A model generated the notes under the pieces. The model made no database searches and was not told where the DNA came from. It saw only the letters and a list, made by a program, of their open reading frames with translations. Shown piece after piece: positions 46,196 through 55,732 of a DNA stretch of 64,000 bases. Numbering within the stretch: the first letter of the stretch is position 1; every line of letters begins with the position of its first letter. The DNA comes from Gammaproteobacteria bacterium (GTDB lineage: Bacteria > Pseudomonadota > Gammaproteobacteria > JAJFKO01), in the NCBI GenBank assembly GCA_028284465.1, contig JANQRR010000017.1, positions 91,948 to 155,947 on the forward strand, given 5' to 3'. Position numbers and translations under genes: made by a program.

Positions 46196-46342
46196 TGTAA
46201 ATCTCCATATCGTAAATTTAAGCTATATAGTATAGTAACAGTTCTACCGTAGGTAGCAAATTTTTGCGACTAGTTGTTATTTACGTCAATAATAACTACA
46301 ATACGCTGTGTTTTAAATCTGATCATGAACGGTGACACACTA

Positions 46343-47290
46343 ATGTTTGCTTGGTTATCCGGACCAATTCTTGGTTCCATCAACTTATTTCTTTTTATCG
46401 TTATCACCATTTTCTGGGGAAGTTGTTTGATCATCCCTGCTGTATTTAAATTTATTCTACCGATCCCAAGTTGGCGTCGTTTTTGGTCACATGGCGCACA
46501 TTTTTGTGCCTATATGTGGGATTGGTGTTACCAAGCCGTATTAACCTTTACCTTACCAACAACTTGGGAGATCCGTGGGCTTAATACATTAAAGCGTCGC
46601 GAATGGTATTTAATTATTGCCAATCATCAATCCTGGACAGATATTGTAGTGCTACAAAAAATCTTTTTAGGCAAAATTCCGTTACCTAAATTTTTTCTTA
46701 AGCGTGAATTACTTAAGCTACCTATTTTAGGCTGGGCTTGTTGGGTAATGGATTATCCTTTCATGTATCGACACAGTAAAAATGACATCAAAAAAAATCC
46801 TAAACTAAAAGGCAAAGATCTTGAAATTACTCGCAAAGCATGTGAAAAATTTAAATATACTCCAACGACTATCGTAAGCTTTGCCGAAGGTACGCGCGCT
46901 ACTGACACTAAAAAACAACACCGATCATCGCCTTATAAACACTTGCTAGTGCCAAAATCGGGGGGCATTGCTTTTATGTTAGGCTCAATGAGTGATATTT
47001 TACATTTGCTACTTGATGTTACTATCATTTATCCGCAAGGCAAAATTACTATATGGGATTACTTGTGTGGCAAGGTGAAACATATTTTCATTAATATTGA
47101 TTGCCAAAAGATCACCGCTGATCTCATTGGCGATTATCAAAATGATCCGCAATTTCGTATTTACTTTCAACGCAGAATTAACCAACTATGGCAACACAAA
47201 GATACCTTCATTACAAATTACTTGGAACATTATGAAGACCAAACTAAGAATAGCGACTCGCGAAAGTCGTCTCGCTTTACGTCAAGCTGA
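46343..47290 (+). CDS. yihG: YihG-like 1-acylglycerol-3-phosphate acyltransferase family protein
   Basis: A 315-residue PlsC-type membrane acyltransferase. It aligns along its length with E. coli YihG: the WYLIIANHQSWTDIVVLQ block (NHxxxxD catalytic pair), FFLKRELLKLPILGWACW, PTTIVSFAEGTRATD (acceptor-phosphate site) and RRINQLWQHKD near the end. Two N-terminal hydrophobic stretches anchor it in the inner membrane. Start choice is uncertain: ATG 46343 has GGTGA 7 bases upstream, ATG 46325 has none, and the frame is open to 46274. The last 59 bases overlap hemC in another frame, and the extra C-terminal tail ([14 protein letters not shown]) is a by-product of that overlap. Confidence 0.85.
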   Translation: MFAWLSGPILGSINLFLFIVITIFWGSCLIIPAVFKFILPIPSWRRFWSHGAHFCAYMWDWCYQAVLTFTLPTTWEIRGLNTLKRREWYLIIANHQSWTDIVVLQKIFLGKIPLPKFFLKRELLKLPILGWACWVMDYPFMYRHSKNDIKKNPKLKGKDLEITRKACEKFKYTPTTIVSFAEGTRATDTKKQHRSSPYKHLLVPKSGGIAFMLGSMSDILHLLLDVTIIYPQGKITIWDYLCGKVKHIFINIDCQKITADLIGDYQNDPQFRIYFQRRINQLWQHKDTFITNYLEHYEDQTKNSDSRKSSRFTSS

Positions 47291-48161
47291 AATTGTTAAA
47301 CAACAGCTGCAACAGCATCATCCAGAATTAACTATTGAATTAATTGGGATGACCACACAAGGTGACAAGGAACTGTCACAGTCTCTAGCAAAGATTGGTG
47401 GCAAAGGTTTATTTATTAAAGAATTAGAGCAAGCTTTATTGACTAATCGTGCTGATCTTGCCGTGCATTCAATGAAAGATATGCCGCCCGATCTAACACC
47501 GGGATTAACTATTGCTGCTATTTGCGAACGTGAACCTGCCTGGGATGTTTTTATTTCTAAACGCTATCAACATTTGCAGACATTACCCGCGGGCGCAGTT
47601 ATCGGCACATCGAGTTTACGTCGTCAATGTCAGCTATACGCGTTATTACCGAACATCCAAATCAAATTATTACGTGGTAACTTAGATACTCGCTTACGTA
47701 AACTTGATGCTGGTGAGTACGATGCGATTATTCTTGCTGCCGCGGGTTTATTACGCCTAAATTTAAAAGATAGGATCAGGCAAATGCTCATGCCACCTGA
47801 ATTTATTCCTGCCGTAGGCCAAGGTGCTATTGGGATCCAAACGCGCATCGATGATCGTCAAGTTAATCAACTCATCAAGCCACTCAATCACTTTGCCACC
47901 GCCGTTTGTGTTAGTGCAGAACGGGCGTTAACACAGCGTTTACAAGGAAGTTGTCAAACTCCAATCGCGGGTTACGCTCATATTCAAGCCAACATGCTCA
48001 ACTTAACTGGCTTAGTTGGGCAACCCGATGGCAGCATTATTTATAAAAGCACGCGCCAAGCTGACATCAATGATCCACCACAATTAGGCATTGCTGTAGC
48101 CGATGATCTACTTGTGCAAGGTGCTCAAGCTATTTTAGATTCATTACGCGGCGATGTTTAA
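47232..48161 (+). CDS. hemC: Porphobilinogen deaminase (hydroxymethylbilane synthase)
   Basis: A 309-residue enzyme that joins four porphobilinogens in heme synthesis. The opening [16 protein letters not shown], the acidic active-site region [17 protein letters not shown] (catalytic Asp), [18 protein letters not shown] and the cofactor-bearing Cys in [13 protein letters not shown] (near 240) are all present. ATG 47232 with GGAA upstream gives the standard start even though it lies inside yihG. No hemD gene follows; radC is convergent with a 4-base overlap. Confidence 0.95.
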   Translation: MKTKLRIATRESRLALRQAEIVKQQLQQHHPELTIELIGMTTQGDKELSQSLAKIGGKGLFIKELEQALLTNRADLAVHSMKDMPPDLTPGLTIAAICEREPAWDVFISKRYQHLQTLPAGAVIGTSSLRRQCQLYALLPNIQIKLLRGNLDTRLRKLDAGEYDAIILAAAGLLRLNLKDRIRQMLMPPEFIPAVGQGAIGIQTRIDDRQVNQLIKPLNHFATAVCVSAERALTQRLQGSCQTPIAGYAHIQANMLNLTGLVGQPDGSIIYKSTRQADINDPPQLGIAVADDLLVQGAQAILDSLRGDV

Positions 48162-48832
48162 ATTAATCCGCGATCAGATAATGATGTGACATAACCATCA
48201 CCAACAATAATGTGATCCAACACACGCACGTCAAGCAATGCTAATGCTTGCGCTAATTGTTTAGTAATGTAAGCATCAGACACACTTGGCTCTGCAATAC
48301 CTGAAGGATGATTATGTGCAAAGATCACAGCGGCAGCATTGTGTACAAATACTCGTTTAACGACTTCCCGCGGATGCACACTAGCTTGATTGATCGTGCC
48401 GTGAAATAATTCTTCGAATTTAATGATCCGATGTTTATTATCTAAAAACAAACAGGCAAATACTTCATGCTGATAATGCTGCAACTTCGTCATGATAAAT
48501 CGTTTAGTCTGACCGGCATTTAGCAGCGCATCTTTTTGTTGCAAACTGCCTTTTAAATATCGACGCATCATTTCCAACACTGCTTGTAATTGAGTATATT
48601 TACTTTTGCCTAAGCCTTTTGAACGACAAAAACGCTGTCGATCCGCCACCAAGATGTTCGCTATACTGCCATACTCTTGCAACAAATCACGTGCTAAATC
48701 TACAGCAGATTTACCTGCTACCCCGCTGCGTAAGAAAATTGCCAGTAACTCAGCATCTGATAAATTAGCTGCACCGTGTTGTAATAATTTTTCACGTGGA
48801 CGCTCATCTACCGGCCAATCGGAAATTGCCAT
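48158..48832 (-). CDS. radC: RadC-family JAMM-domain protein
   Basis: A 224-residue RadC (UPF0758). The opening [29 protein letters not shown] and a helix-hairpin-helix-like [20 protein letters not shown] precede the JAMM metal-binding block [17 protein letters not shown] (HxH...D) near 185. The metal ligands are intact. The true function is unknown; the old DNA-repair role has not held up. It is divergent from dut with a 65-base gap. Confidence 0.95.
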   Translation of the reverse strand: MAISDWPVDERPREKLLQHGAANLSDAELLAIFLRSGVAGKSAVDLARDLLQEYGSIANILVADRQRFCRSKGLGKSKYTQLQAVLEMMRRYLKGSLQQKDALLNAGQTKRFIMTKLQHYQHEVFACLFLDNKHRIIKFEELFHGTINQASVHPREVVKRVFVHNAAAVIFAHNHPSGIAEPSVSDAYITKQLAQALALLDVRVLDHIIVGDGYVTSLSDRGLI

Positions 48833-48897
48833 AACATCGCTTCCTTTTATGTTATTATTGATAGCCTACATTATACTCGTAATACTTGAGGAAAAAA

Positions 48898-49350
48898 ATG
48901 CAAACTATTCAATTAAAAATTCTTGACTCACGGATCGGTAAAGAATTTCCATTGCCAACTTACGCAACGCCCGGTTCTGCAGGATTAGATTTACGTGCTT
49001 GCCTTGATGAACCGTTACAATTAACTTCGCAACAAACTGCACTCATTCCCACTGGCATCGCGATCCATATCGCCGATCCTAAACTTGCTGCAACTATTTT
49101 ACCGCGCTCGGGGCTTGGACATAAACATGGGATCGTGTTAGGAAATCTCGTTGGCTTAATTGATTCTGATTATCAAGGCCCATTAATGATTTCTGTATGG
49201 AACCGTAACCAAGATCATTTTACGATTAATCCTGGAGATCGCATTGCTCAACTAGTTTTTATGCCTATCGTGCAAGCCCAATTCAATGTTGTTGCCGAAT
49301 TTGCAACTAGTTCTCGCGGCAGTGGTGGTTTTGGGCATTCTGGAATATAA
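48898..49350 (+). CDS. dut: Deoxyuridine 5'-triphosphate nucleotidohydrolase
   Basis: A 150-residue trimeric dUTPase, the usual length. Five family motifs are present in order: [11 protein letters not shown], the IPTGIAI region, [20 protein letters not shown] with the catalytic Asp in [19 protein letters not shown] and the C-terminal P-loop-like [12 protein letters not shown]. It keeps uracil out of DNA and supplies dUMP. ATG 48898 follows GAGGA; a TTG at 48886 is in frame but unlikely. Confidence 0.96.
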   Translation: MQTIQLKILDSRIGKEFPLPTYATPGSAGLDLRACLDEPLQLTSQQTALIPTGIAIHIADPKLAATILPRSGLGHKHGIVLGNLVGLIDSDYQGPLMISVWNRNQDHFTINPGDRIAQLVFMPIVQAQFNVVAEFATSSRGSGGFGHSGI

Positions 49351-49388
49351 TGATATGCAAATAGATAAGCATGCATGGAGGCTGTTAA

Positions 49389-50360
49389 ATGACGCGCAAA
49401 TTGGTTTATTTACTAATATTTACTTTACTATGTCTGCAGGCTAATTTTGCACTTAGTCAAGTCGAGCCCAAAACTCCAGTAAAAAATATCACGCCGGCAA
49501 ATGTTCTTGAACATGTTAAACGTGTTCAAGCTGAATTACGTTTGATCCAACGCAAAGAGAATGCCGTGCCTACTTTTCGCAGAACTTTAGTCGTTAGTAA
49601 TGTCGCACCTAGAGAAGTCTACTTTCAAGCCCTCACTTTATTTAACAAAGCCAATCATTTATGTTTTGAATACACCCAACAAGTTAAAGCCACGCCTAAA
49701 TTAGTTAAAGCTCAAATTAAACCGGCTGATGTGTGGCAAGTTGTCGATGATGCTTTACAACAAATTTTAGCGGTAAAACGTTCTTTAGAAATAACCCAAT
49801 CCGTCACTATAGCAACTCAGCCTAGCACGACAACACCTACCGATGTTTTTAATGCTATTATCCAAACTAACCAACAAATTAATTCATTATTAACCCAATC
49901 ATTTAGACCCAGCACAGTGTATCAGCAAATTGAAAAAGCGATTAGTTACACTGCGGTGCTGCTTGATCAATTTCCTGGAGCTAATGTGCTACCTGATAAA
50001 CCACCACTACAAGCCAACAAGAAACCTGTTGATGTTTACCGCTTGCTGATAAAAGTTTTTAATAAAATAAAAGTGATTGCTAAACTTTCAAACGTTAAAA
50101 CTTTAACGTTAAATCAAGCAACGATGCAGATCAAAGATGTTGAACCTAGCGATGTTTACGATATGGCAACATTAGTTGTTTCTGAGCTTGCATATTTTAA
50201 AAACCAGGTTAGCCCAGAAGAACGTTTACCGCGAACTTATTTTCCTGGGTATAAAACATCATCACAAGTTTATCAACGCATTGGCATTTTGCTAAAACAA
50301 TTAGATCTCTTAAAGCAACATGTTAAACAATACCCCGATTGGCTTAAGCAAGATTCATGA
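49389..50360 (+). CDS. Secreted protein with eight PxDVY-type helical repeats
   Basis: A 323-residue protein of unknown function. Residues 1-24 form a signal peptide (VYLLIFTLLCLQANFALS), so it is periplasmic or secreted. The mature part has eight copies of a short motif P-x-[DNE]-V-[YWFL] followed by a helix of the form xxxxxxxxxxxIxxL. They start at residues 36, 74, 112, 150, 174, 213, 253 and 291. Most spacings are 38-40 residues; one is 24, suggesting a partial deletion. Examples are PADVWQVVDDALQQILAVK and PVDVYRLLIKVFNKIKVIA. Nothing suggests an enzyme; a solenoid-like binding scaffold is plausible. The ribosome site TGGAGG lies upstream of the ATG. It is 38 bases after dut and may be co-transcribed. 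Confidence 0.78.
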   Translation: MTRKLVYLLIFTLLCLQANFALSQVEPKTPVKNITPANVLEHVKRVQAELRLIQRKENAVPTFRRTLVVSNVAPREVYFQALTLFNKANHLCFEYTQQVKATPKLVKAQIKPADVWQVVDDALQQILAVKRSLEITQSVTIATQPSTTTPTDVFNAIIQTNQQINSLLTQSFRPSTVYQQIEKAISYTAVLLDQFPGANVLPDKPPLQANKKPVDVYRLLIKVFNKIKVIAKLSNVKTLTLNQATMQIKDVEPSDVYDMATLVVSELAYFKNQVSPEERLPRTYFPGYKTSSQVYQRIGILLKQLDLLKQHVKQYPDWLKQDS

Positions 50361-50361
50361 T

Positions 50362-50390
50362 TTGTTTTATTGCGCTGAATTGAATATAAT
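50362..50390 (+). promoter_or_regulatory. Predicted sigma70 promoter of parE
   Basis: TTGTTT (50362-50367), 17 bases, and a perfect TATAAT (50385-50390) lie 57 bases before the parE ATG. Confidence 0.5.
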
Positions 50391-50447
50391 CCAAATTGGC
50401 AAAAACATTGAACAAATAATATCAGCTACCGCGTAGCTAAACTAATC

Positions 50448-52343
50448 ATGGCTGTAACAGAGAAATACACCGCAGAATCCATAGAATACTTGACTGGCCT
50501 AGAGCCTGTAAGGCGTCGGCCAGCAATGTTTACCGATCCTGCACGCCCTGATCATATTGGTCGTGAAGCGATTGATAATAGTGTCGATGAAGCGATTGCT
50601 GGCTTTGCCAAAAATCTACAAGTCATTCTATATAAAGATAATTCGCTTGAAGTCATCGATGATGGCCGTGGCATGCCTGTGGATATCCACCCGCAAGAAA
50701 AAATTAGCGGGGTTGAATTGATCATGACGAAATTGCATGCTGGTGGCAAATTCTCTGGTAAAAATTATAAATTCTCTGGTGGCTTACATGGTGTCGGCGT
50801 ATCGGTTGTTAACGCGTTATCAACTAAAGTCGACATTAATATCAAACGCGATGGCAAGATATATGCGATTAGCTTTGCTAATGGTGAAGTTAGTAAAAAA
50901 CTAAAAGTTATCGGTGATGCTAAACCACGTGAAACTGGCACTGCTATTCGCTTTTGGCCTGATGCAAAATATTTTGATAACGTTAAATTTTCTGTCGCCA
51001 AACTTAAACATGTTCTACGCGCAAAAGCCGTATTATGTTCAGGTTTAAAAGTTAAATTTTATGATGAACACACCAAAAAAACTGAACAATGGTGTTATGA
51101 AAATGGCTTAACCGATTATTTAACGACATCATTAACAGGCTTTGAATTATTACCAGCAGAGCCATTTGCTGGTGATTTCTCTGGTAATATCGAAGCTGTG
51201 GAATGGGCAGTAGCATGGCTACCAGAAGGTGGTGAAGGGCTTACTGAAAGTTATGTTAATTTAATTCCGACGATTCAAGGTGGCACCCATATTAACGGCT
51301 TACGCACCGGCTTGTTAGATGCCATGCGTGAATTCTGTGAGATCCGTAATTTATTACCACGCGGCGTTAAACTAACACCCGATGATATATGGAGCCATTG
51401 CCAATATGTATTATCATTTAAAATGCAAGATCCATTATTTTCTGGGCAAACTAAAGAACGATTAGCTTCGCGCCAAGCTGCAACATTCATCGCCGGTGTT
51501 GTTAAAGATGCTTTTAGCTTGTGGTTAAATCAACATGTGCATGCGGGTGAAGCCTTAGCAGAATTAGTCATTAACAATGCGCAACAACGGTTACGCTCTA
51601 GTAAAAAAGTCACACGAAAAAAAATCACTAGTGGACCAGCATTGCCTGGCAAATTAGCTGATTGTACTAGCCAAGATCCACAGCAAACAGAATTATTCTT
51701 AGTAGAAGGTGATTCTGCAGGTGGTTCAGCGAAACAAGCCCGTGATCGCGAATTTCAAGCAGTGATGCCATTGCGCGGTAAAATTCTTAATACGTGGGAA
51801 GTTGATCCCAATCAAATTCTTGCATCACAAGAAGTGCATGATATTTCTGTGGCTATTGGTGTAGAGCCTGGTGATGATCAATTCAAAAATCTACGTTATG
51901 GTAAAATTTGTATTTTAGCTGATGCCGATTCCGATGGTGCGCATATTGCAACGTTGTTATGCGCTTTATTCTTACGTCATTTTAAAGCATTAGTCAGTGC
52001 CGGACATGTATATGTTGCAATGCCACCACTATATCGAATTGATATTGGCAACGATGTTTTTTACGCTTTAGATGATGATGAAAAGCAAGGGATCCTCGAC
52101 AGGATCGCTGCAGAAAAGAAAAAAGGCAAAATCAACGTGCAACGCTTTAAAGGCTTAGGCGAAATGAATCCATTACAATTACGTGAAACCACCATGGCCA
52201 GAGACACTCGACGTTTAGTACAATTAACTGTTGCTGCTGATGACAATACTCATAGCTTGGTGGATATGCTATTAGCGAAAAAACGCGCTGCAGATCGTAA
52301 AGCTTGGCTGGAAAAAAAAGGTGATCTCGCGCAAGTGATATAA
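50448..52343 (+). CDS. parE: DNA topoisomerase IV subunit B
   Basis: A 631-residue type IIA topoisomerase ATPase subunit that, with ParC, decatenates daughter chromosomes. The GHKL ATPase motifs are [28 protein letters not shown] and [17 protein letters not shown]. The Toprim part has [19 protein letters not shown] and [16 protein letters not shown]. Length and the [19 protein letters not shown] segment fit ParE rather than the longer GyrB. parC is not in the window. engB starts 4 bases after the stop, so the two probably share a transcript. Confidence 0.96.
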   Translation: MAVTEKYTAESIEYLTGLEPVRRRPAMFTDPARPDHIGREAIDNSVDEAIAGFAKNLQVILYKDNSLEVIDDGRGMPVDIHPQEKISGVELIMTKLHAGGKFSGKNYKFSGGLHGVGVSVVNALSTKVDINIKRDGKIYAISFANGEVSKKLKVIGDAKPRETGTAIRFWPDAKYFDNVKFSVAKLKHVLRAKAVLCSGLKVKFYDEHTKKTEQWCYENGLTDYLTTSLTGFELLPAEPFAGDFSGNIEAVEWAVAWLPEGGEGLTESYVNLIPTIQGGTHINGLRTGLLDAMREFCEIRNLLPRGVKLTPDDIWSHCQYVLSFKMQDPLFSGQTKERLASRQAATFIAGVVKDAFSLWLNQHVHAGEALAELVINNAQQRLRSSKKVTRKKITSGPALPGKLADCTSQDPQQTELFLVEGDSAGGSAKQARDREFQAVMPLRGKILNTWEVDPNQILASQEVHDISVAIGVEPGDDQFKNLRYGKICILADADSDGAHIATLLCALFLRHFKALVSAGHVYVAMPPLYRIDIGNDVFYALDDDEKQGILDRIAAEKKKGKINVQRFKGLGEMNPLQLRETTMARDTRRLVQLTVAADDNTHSLVDMLLAKKRAADRKAWLEKKGDLAQVI

Positions 52344-52347
52344 ACAA

Positions 52348-52965
52348 ATGAATATTCATTATAACCAAGCTACATTCATGTTAAGTGCCGCTAAACTTGC
52401 ACAATTACCACCTGATCAAGGTTATGAAATTGCTTTTGCCGGGCGCTCCAACGCCGGCAAATCTAGTGCTTTAAACACTATTACTGACATTAACGGCTTA
52501 GCACGAACCAGTAAAACCCCAGGCCGAACGCAATTGATCAATTTATTTAAATTAGATGATGAACGTCGTTTAGTTGATCTGCCTGGCTATGGTTATGCGA
52601 AAGTTGCAGCAAGCACGCAGCGCCAATGGCAACAAACCTTAAGCGATTATTTACAACAACGCCAATGTTTGCGTGGCCTAGTGTTGATCATGGATATCCG
52701 CCATCCCTTAAAAGCCTTAGATCAACATATGATAAACTGGTGCCAACAAGCAAATTTACCTATGCATATTTTATTAACTAAAGCAGATAAATTATCTCGT
52801 GGCGCTGGCATGAATGTATTGCAACAAGTAAAACACACACTGCAAAGTGATCCCGAACTACTTAGTATCCAACTATTTTCATCACTTAAAAAAACTGGTG
52901 TCGATCTCGCACGCCAACAATTAACAAAATGGTTCAATGAACCGCAGCGCAGTTTGCATTTGTAG
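52348..52965 (+). CDS. engB: Ribosome-biogenesis GTPase EngB (YihA/YsxC)
   Basis: A 205-residue TrmE-Era-EngA-family GTPase needed for large-subunit assembly. G1 is [16 protein letters not shown]2 lies in [14 protein letters not shown]3 is [11 protein letters not shown]4 [11 protein letters not shown] and G5 SSLKKTG. The last eight residues (EPQRSLHL) and the stop are inside the first copy of the tandem repeat at 52941, so the repeat array has grown out of, or replaced, the gene end. Confidence 0.95.
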   Translation: MNIHYNQATFMLSAAKLAQLPPDQGYEIAFAGRSNAGKSSALNTITDINGLARTSKTPGRTQLINLFKLDDERRLVDLPGYGYAKVAASTQRQWQQTLSDYLQQRQCLRGLVLIMDIRHPLKALDQHMINWCQQANLPMHILLTKADKLSRGAGMNVLQQVKHTLQSDPELLSIQLFSSLKKTGVDLARQQLTKWFNEPQRSLHL

Positions 52966-53217
52966 TAAATACTTCTACGACAAGCTTTGCTAAAATTCGC
53001 TAGCTTGACGCAGAAAACACAGATTTTTGAGCACCGCAGCGCAGTTTACATTTGTAGTAAATGCTTCTACGACAAGCTTTGCTAAAATTCGCTAGCTTGA
53101 CGCAGAAAACACAGATTTTTGAGCACCGCAGCGCAGTTTACATTTGAAGTAAATGAGCAGTGGAGCACAAAAAATCTGTATTTTCTGCTCAAGATAGTAG
53201 AATTTTAGCCAGCTTGT
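52941..53217 (+). repeat. Tandem 92-bp repeat (two full copies, one partial) plus an inverted half copy
   Basis: Copy 1 spans 52941-53032, copy 2 spans 53033-53124, and copy 3 begins at 53125 and fades after about 25 bases. Copies 1 and 2 differ at very few positions. The second half of the unit (53072-53125) is repeated in inverted orientation at 53163-53217 with few differences, so a transcript would form a hairpin of roughly 50 paired bases. Copy 1 includes the final codons and stop of engB. Confidence 0.85.
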
Positions 53218-53255
53218 AAAAAAAGGCCCTAGTAGCTATGAAAAGCTCCAGGGCC
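53218..53255 (-). terminator. Rho-independent terminator, minus strand
   Basis: Read on the minus strand, GGCCCT (53250-53255 side) pairs with AGGGCC (53225-53230 side), an inner AGCT/AGCT extends the stem, and seven T follow directly. The T tract exists only on the minus strand, so it ends a minus-strand transcript although both flanking genes are on the plus strand. Confidence 0.75.
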
Positions 53256-53400
53256 TAACAATCACTCGACCTGGGGGGAGGCCGAGATGTTTCCCACTTG
53301 GAGAGTCGAGCAGGAAACTCGCTGAGGGTAGCGTCCATTAGTTAAGACCATTGTGTTTTAAGAAGGTTCCGCTTAGTTTGCTTGGGGGGTTTTCTTGAGA
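53256..53400 (-). ncRNA. Candidate small RNA between engB and argS
   Basis: About 150 bases upstream of the minus-strand terminator form a GC-rich island in AT-rich surroundings, with no open frame of note. Stems visible: CTCGAC (53266-53271) with GTCGAG (53305-53310), TGGG with CCCA inside it, and CGCT-N6-AGCG at about 53319-53334. I do not recognise 6S, RNase P, SRP RNA or tmRNA in either strand. The 5' end is uncertain because no good minus-strand promoter was found; the stated end is approximate. On the plus strand several GGA motifs (AGGAAA, TGGAGA) would resemble a CsrA-binding RNA, so orientation rests on the terminator alone. Confidence 0.45.
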
Positions 53401-53447
53401 TAAAATGCCTTTATAAAACAGATGGTTAGCGAAGATTGAGAATTTTC

Positions 53448-53476
53448 TTGGCATGCTTACTGGGATAGATGATAAT
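53448..53476 (+). promoter_or_regulatory. Predicted sigma70 promoter of argS
   Basis: TTGGCA (53448-53453), a 17-base spacer and GATAAT (53471-53476) match 5 of 6 consensus bases in each box. They place the transcription start about 60 bases before the argS ATG and leave the RNA-like region outside the argS leader. Confidence 0.65.
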
Positions 53477-53542
53477 CTAGACTCAAGAGTTAATACTTAG
53501 TGGTGCTGAGATCGTGACTTTGCGAAAGAGAGTTTAAGGTAA

Positions 53543-55291
53543 ATGAAAAAAGAACTGCAACAACTGATTGTCAACGCACTTGTGGAACTACAACGACACA
53601 ATGTGATCCCAACGGATGTGACTTTTGCGGTGCAGTTAGAACGTTGTCGTAATAAACAGCATGGCGACCTTGCTTGCAATATTGCATTGATATTAGCGAA
53701 ACAACTTGGGCGTAATCCCCGAGAATTAGCTCAACAAATCGTTGATCATTTATCTCAGTCTGATCTAGTGAATAAAATTGATATTGCTGGCCCGGGATTT
53801 ATTAATTTTTATCTTAATGTAAATGCTTATCAAGAAATTATCCAACAAATTTTAACGCAAGCTGAAAACTATGGTAAGCAAACTCCGGCTAAATCGTTGC
53901 GGATCCATTTAGAATTTGTTTCTGCTAACCCAACAGGACCTTTGCATGTAGGCCATGGTCGTGGTGCAGCTTATGGTGCTGCACTTGCTGATCTTTTAAC
54001 AACTGCTGGCCATAAGGTTCATAAAGAATATTATGTTAACGACGCTGGTCGCCAAATGCATATTCTCGCACTGAGTGTTTGGTTGCGTTATTTAGCATTA
54101 ACTGGTGAAGACATTAATTTTCCTAGCAATGCGTATCAAGGTGATTATGTCATCGATATCGCTAAGCAATTATTACAAAGTAAAGAAAAAGCATATCATC
54201 AGTCAGCTGACCATGTCTTTAATGATTTGCCTGAAGCTGATGATGAAGAAAAATATATGGATGCTTTAATTGCGCGGGCGAAAAAACTTTTAGGTCAGGA
54301 TGCTTATCAAGAGGTTTTTAATGCTGGACTTAACAGCATATTAACAGATATTCGCCAAGACTTAGCAGACTTTGGTGTTACTTTCGATGAATGGTTTCGT
54401 GAAAAAAACTTACACGCTGCTAACCTTATCGAACAAGGTATTGCACAATTGAAAGCATCGAAACATACTTATGAGCGTGATGGCGCTTTGTGGTTTCGTT
54501 CCACTGATTTTGGTGATGATAAAGATCGAGTATTAATTCGTGATAATGGTCAACCAACTTATTTCGCTGCAGATGTTGCTTATCATTGGCATAAATACGA
54601 ACGCGGCTTTGATCAAATTATTGATATTTTAGGTGCAGATCATCATGGCTATGCACCACGGTTAAAAGCCGTCATTAAAGCCTTGGATAAAAATCCCGAT
54701 GATTTTGATGTTTTGTTAGTACAATTTGCCGTGCTTTATCGTGGCAAAGAAAAAGTGCAAATGTCGACACGTAGTGGCTCTTTTGTCACTTTAAAAACTT
54801 TATATAATGAAGTCGGCAAAGATGCTGCGCGCTTTTTTTATGTGATGCGCAAGCCTGATCAACATATGGATTTTGATTTAGAGCTAGCAAAATCACAAAC
54901 TACCGATAATCCTGTGTATTACATCCAATATGCGCACGCGCGGATCTGCAGTGTGTTTCGACAACTTGCTGAAAAACAATTAACTTGGGATCAAAACATT
55001 GGTCTTGCGGCATTTTCTCGTTTAGATACCGAGCACGAACGTGATGTACTAAATACTCTATCGCGTTATGATGACATGATTTGTACGGCCGCACGCAATC
55101 ATGATCCTCACATGATCGCACATTATCTGCGAGAACTCGCTGATAATTTTCATTCTTATTATAATGCGCATCAGTTTATTATTGATGATAACGAATTATG
55201 TCAAGCACGCTTAACATTAATTGCCGCGTGCCAACAAGTTATTGTAAATGGTTTAACCTTGCTTGGGGTTAGCGCGCCAAAAGCAATGTAA
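53543..55291 (+). CDS. argS: Arginine-tRNA ligase
   Basis: A 582-residue class I synthetase. The N-terminal Arg-S additional domain covers about 1-110. The HIGH-type motif is ANPTGPLHVGHGRGAAYG (about 132-149). The KMSKS-type site is KVQMSTRSGSFVTL near 415. The DALR anticodon-binding domain is at the end (about 455-582). AAGGTAA precedes the ATG. In gammaproteobacteria argS is often followed by an FtsN/SPOR-protein gene, and a shortened version follows here. Confidence 0.96.
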   Translation: MKKELQQLIVNALVELQRHNVIPTDVTFAVQLERCRNKQHGDLACNIALILAKQLGRNPRELAQQIVDHLSQSDLVNKIDIAGPGFINFYLNVNAYQEIIQQILTQAENYGKQTPAKSLRIHLEFVSANPTGPLHVGHGRGAAYGAALADLLTTAGHKVHKEYYVNDAGRQMHILALSVWLRYLALTGEDINFPSNAYQGDYVIDIAKQLLQSKEKAYHQSADHVFNDLPEADDEEKYMDALIARAKKLLGQDAYQEVFNAGLNSILTDIRQDLADFGVTFDEWFREKNLHAANLIEQGIAQLKASKHTYERDGALWFRSTDFGDDKDRVLIRDNGQPTYFAADVAYHWHKYERGFDQIIDILGADHHGYAPRLKAVIKALDKNPDDFDVLLVQFAVLYRGKEKVQMSTRSGSFVTLKTLYNEVGKDAARFFYVMRKPDQHMDFDLELAKSQTTDNPVYYIQYAHARICSVFRQLAEKQLTWDQNIGLAAFSRLDTEHERDVLNTLSRYDDMICTAARNHDPHMIAHYLRELADNFHSYYNAHQFIIDDNELCQARLTLIAACQQVIVNGLTLLGVSAPKAM

Positions 55292-55306
55292 AATTAAGGA
55301 ATGTTC

Positions 55307-55570
55307 ATGACTAGAGATTACGCTAAAAATAATTACAAACGCAAAAAATCATTACACCGTTTTCCAATAATAACGTTATTTCCACGATGGTTATGGCTAA
55401 TATTATTATTGCTATTTAGCGCCATCATTGCTGGTGGTGTTTATCTTTATAATTATCATCCTTCGCCCCGAGAACATATGCCACACACTATGCAAATGCA
55501 GCAGGTAACGCCACCGGCTTTTGAATTTCGAACGATAAAATCACGCGACAAAAAAATGAAGAATTACTGA
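55307..55570 (+). CDS. Short FtsN-like membrane protein without SPOR domain
   Basis: An 87-residue bitopic protein: basic cytoplasmic N terminus (TRDYAKNNYKRKKS), one membrane helix (WLWLILLLLFSAIIAGGVYLY, about 25-45) and about 40 periplasmic residues. The N terminus and position after argS match FtsN-type division proteins, which normally end in a SPOR domain of about 75 residues. Here the frame stops before any such domain and a repeat pair follows at once, so the C-terminal domain seems lost or was never present. ATG 55307 lies 6 bases after AAGGA; an ATG at 55301 would be too close. Cytoplasmic and membrane parts alone can support some FtsN functions in E. coli, so it may still work. Confidence 0.65.
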   Translation: MTRDYAKNNYKRKKSLHRFPIITLFPRWLWLILLLLFSAIIAGGVYLYNYHPSPREHMPHTMQMQQVTPPAFEFRTIKSRDKKMKNY

Positions 55571-55586
55571 CGATGAAGCAAACTAC

Positions 55587-55682
55587 CGTCATTGCGAGGA
55601 GTGTAACGACGAAGCAATCCAGAATATTTCTAAATTAATGCTACTGGATTGCTTCGTCCCCTTCGGGTCCTCGCAATGACGG
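55587..55682. repeat. Inverted pair of the GGATTGCTTCGTC...CTCGCAATGACG element
   Basis: A reverse copy (55587-55622, CGTCATTGCGAGGAGTG onward) and a forward copy (55644-55682, CTGGATTGCTTCGTCCC onward) face each other across 21 bases, right after the short FtsN-like gene. The forward copy has a changed middle (CCCTTCGGGT). Beyond it, 55695-55740 is a low-complexity run of CAACAACTA-like units reaching the rsmA stop. Confidence 0.85.
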
Positions 55683-55732
55683 GAAGTAGGACAGCGACTA
55701 GCAACCAACAGCCAACAACTAGCAGTCAACAA

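Noticed and set aside
52941-53217. CRISPR array
   Set aside because: The repeat unit is 92 bases in direct tandem without spacers, and no cas gene is present.
53218-53445. 6S RNA, RNase P RNA, SRP RNA or tmRNA
   Set aside because: None of the diagnostic sequences of these RNAs could be recognised on either strand, so only an unnamed candidate is reported.
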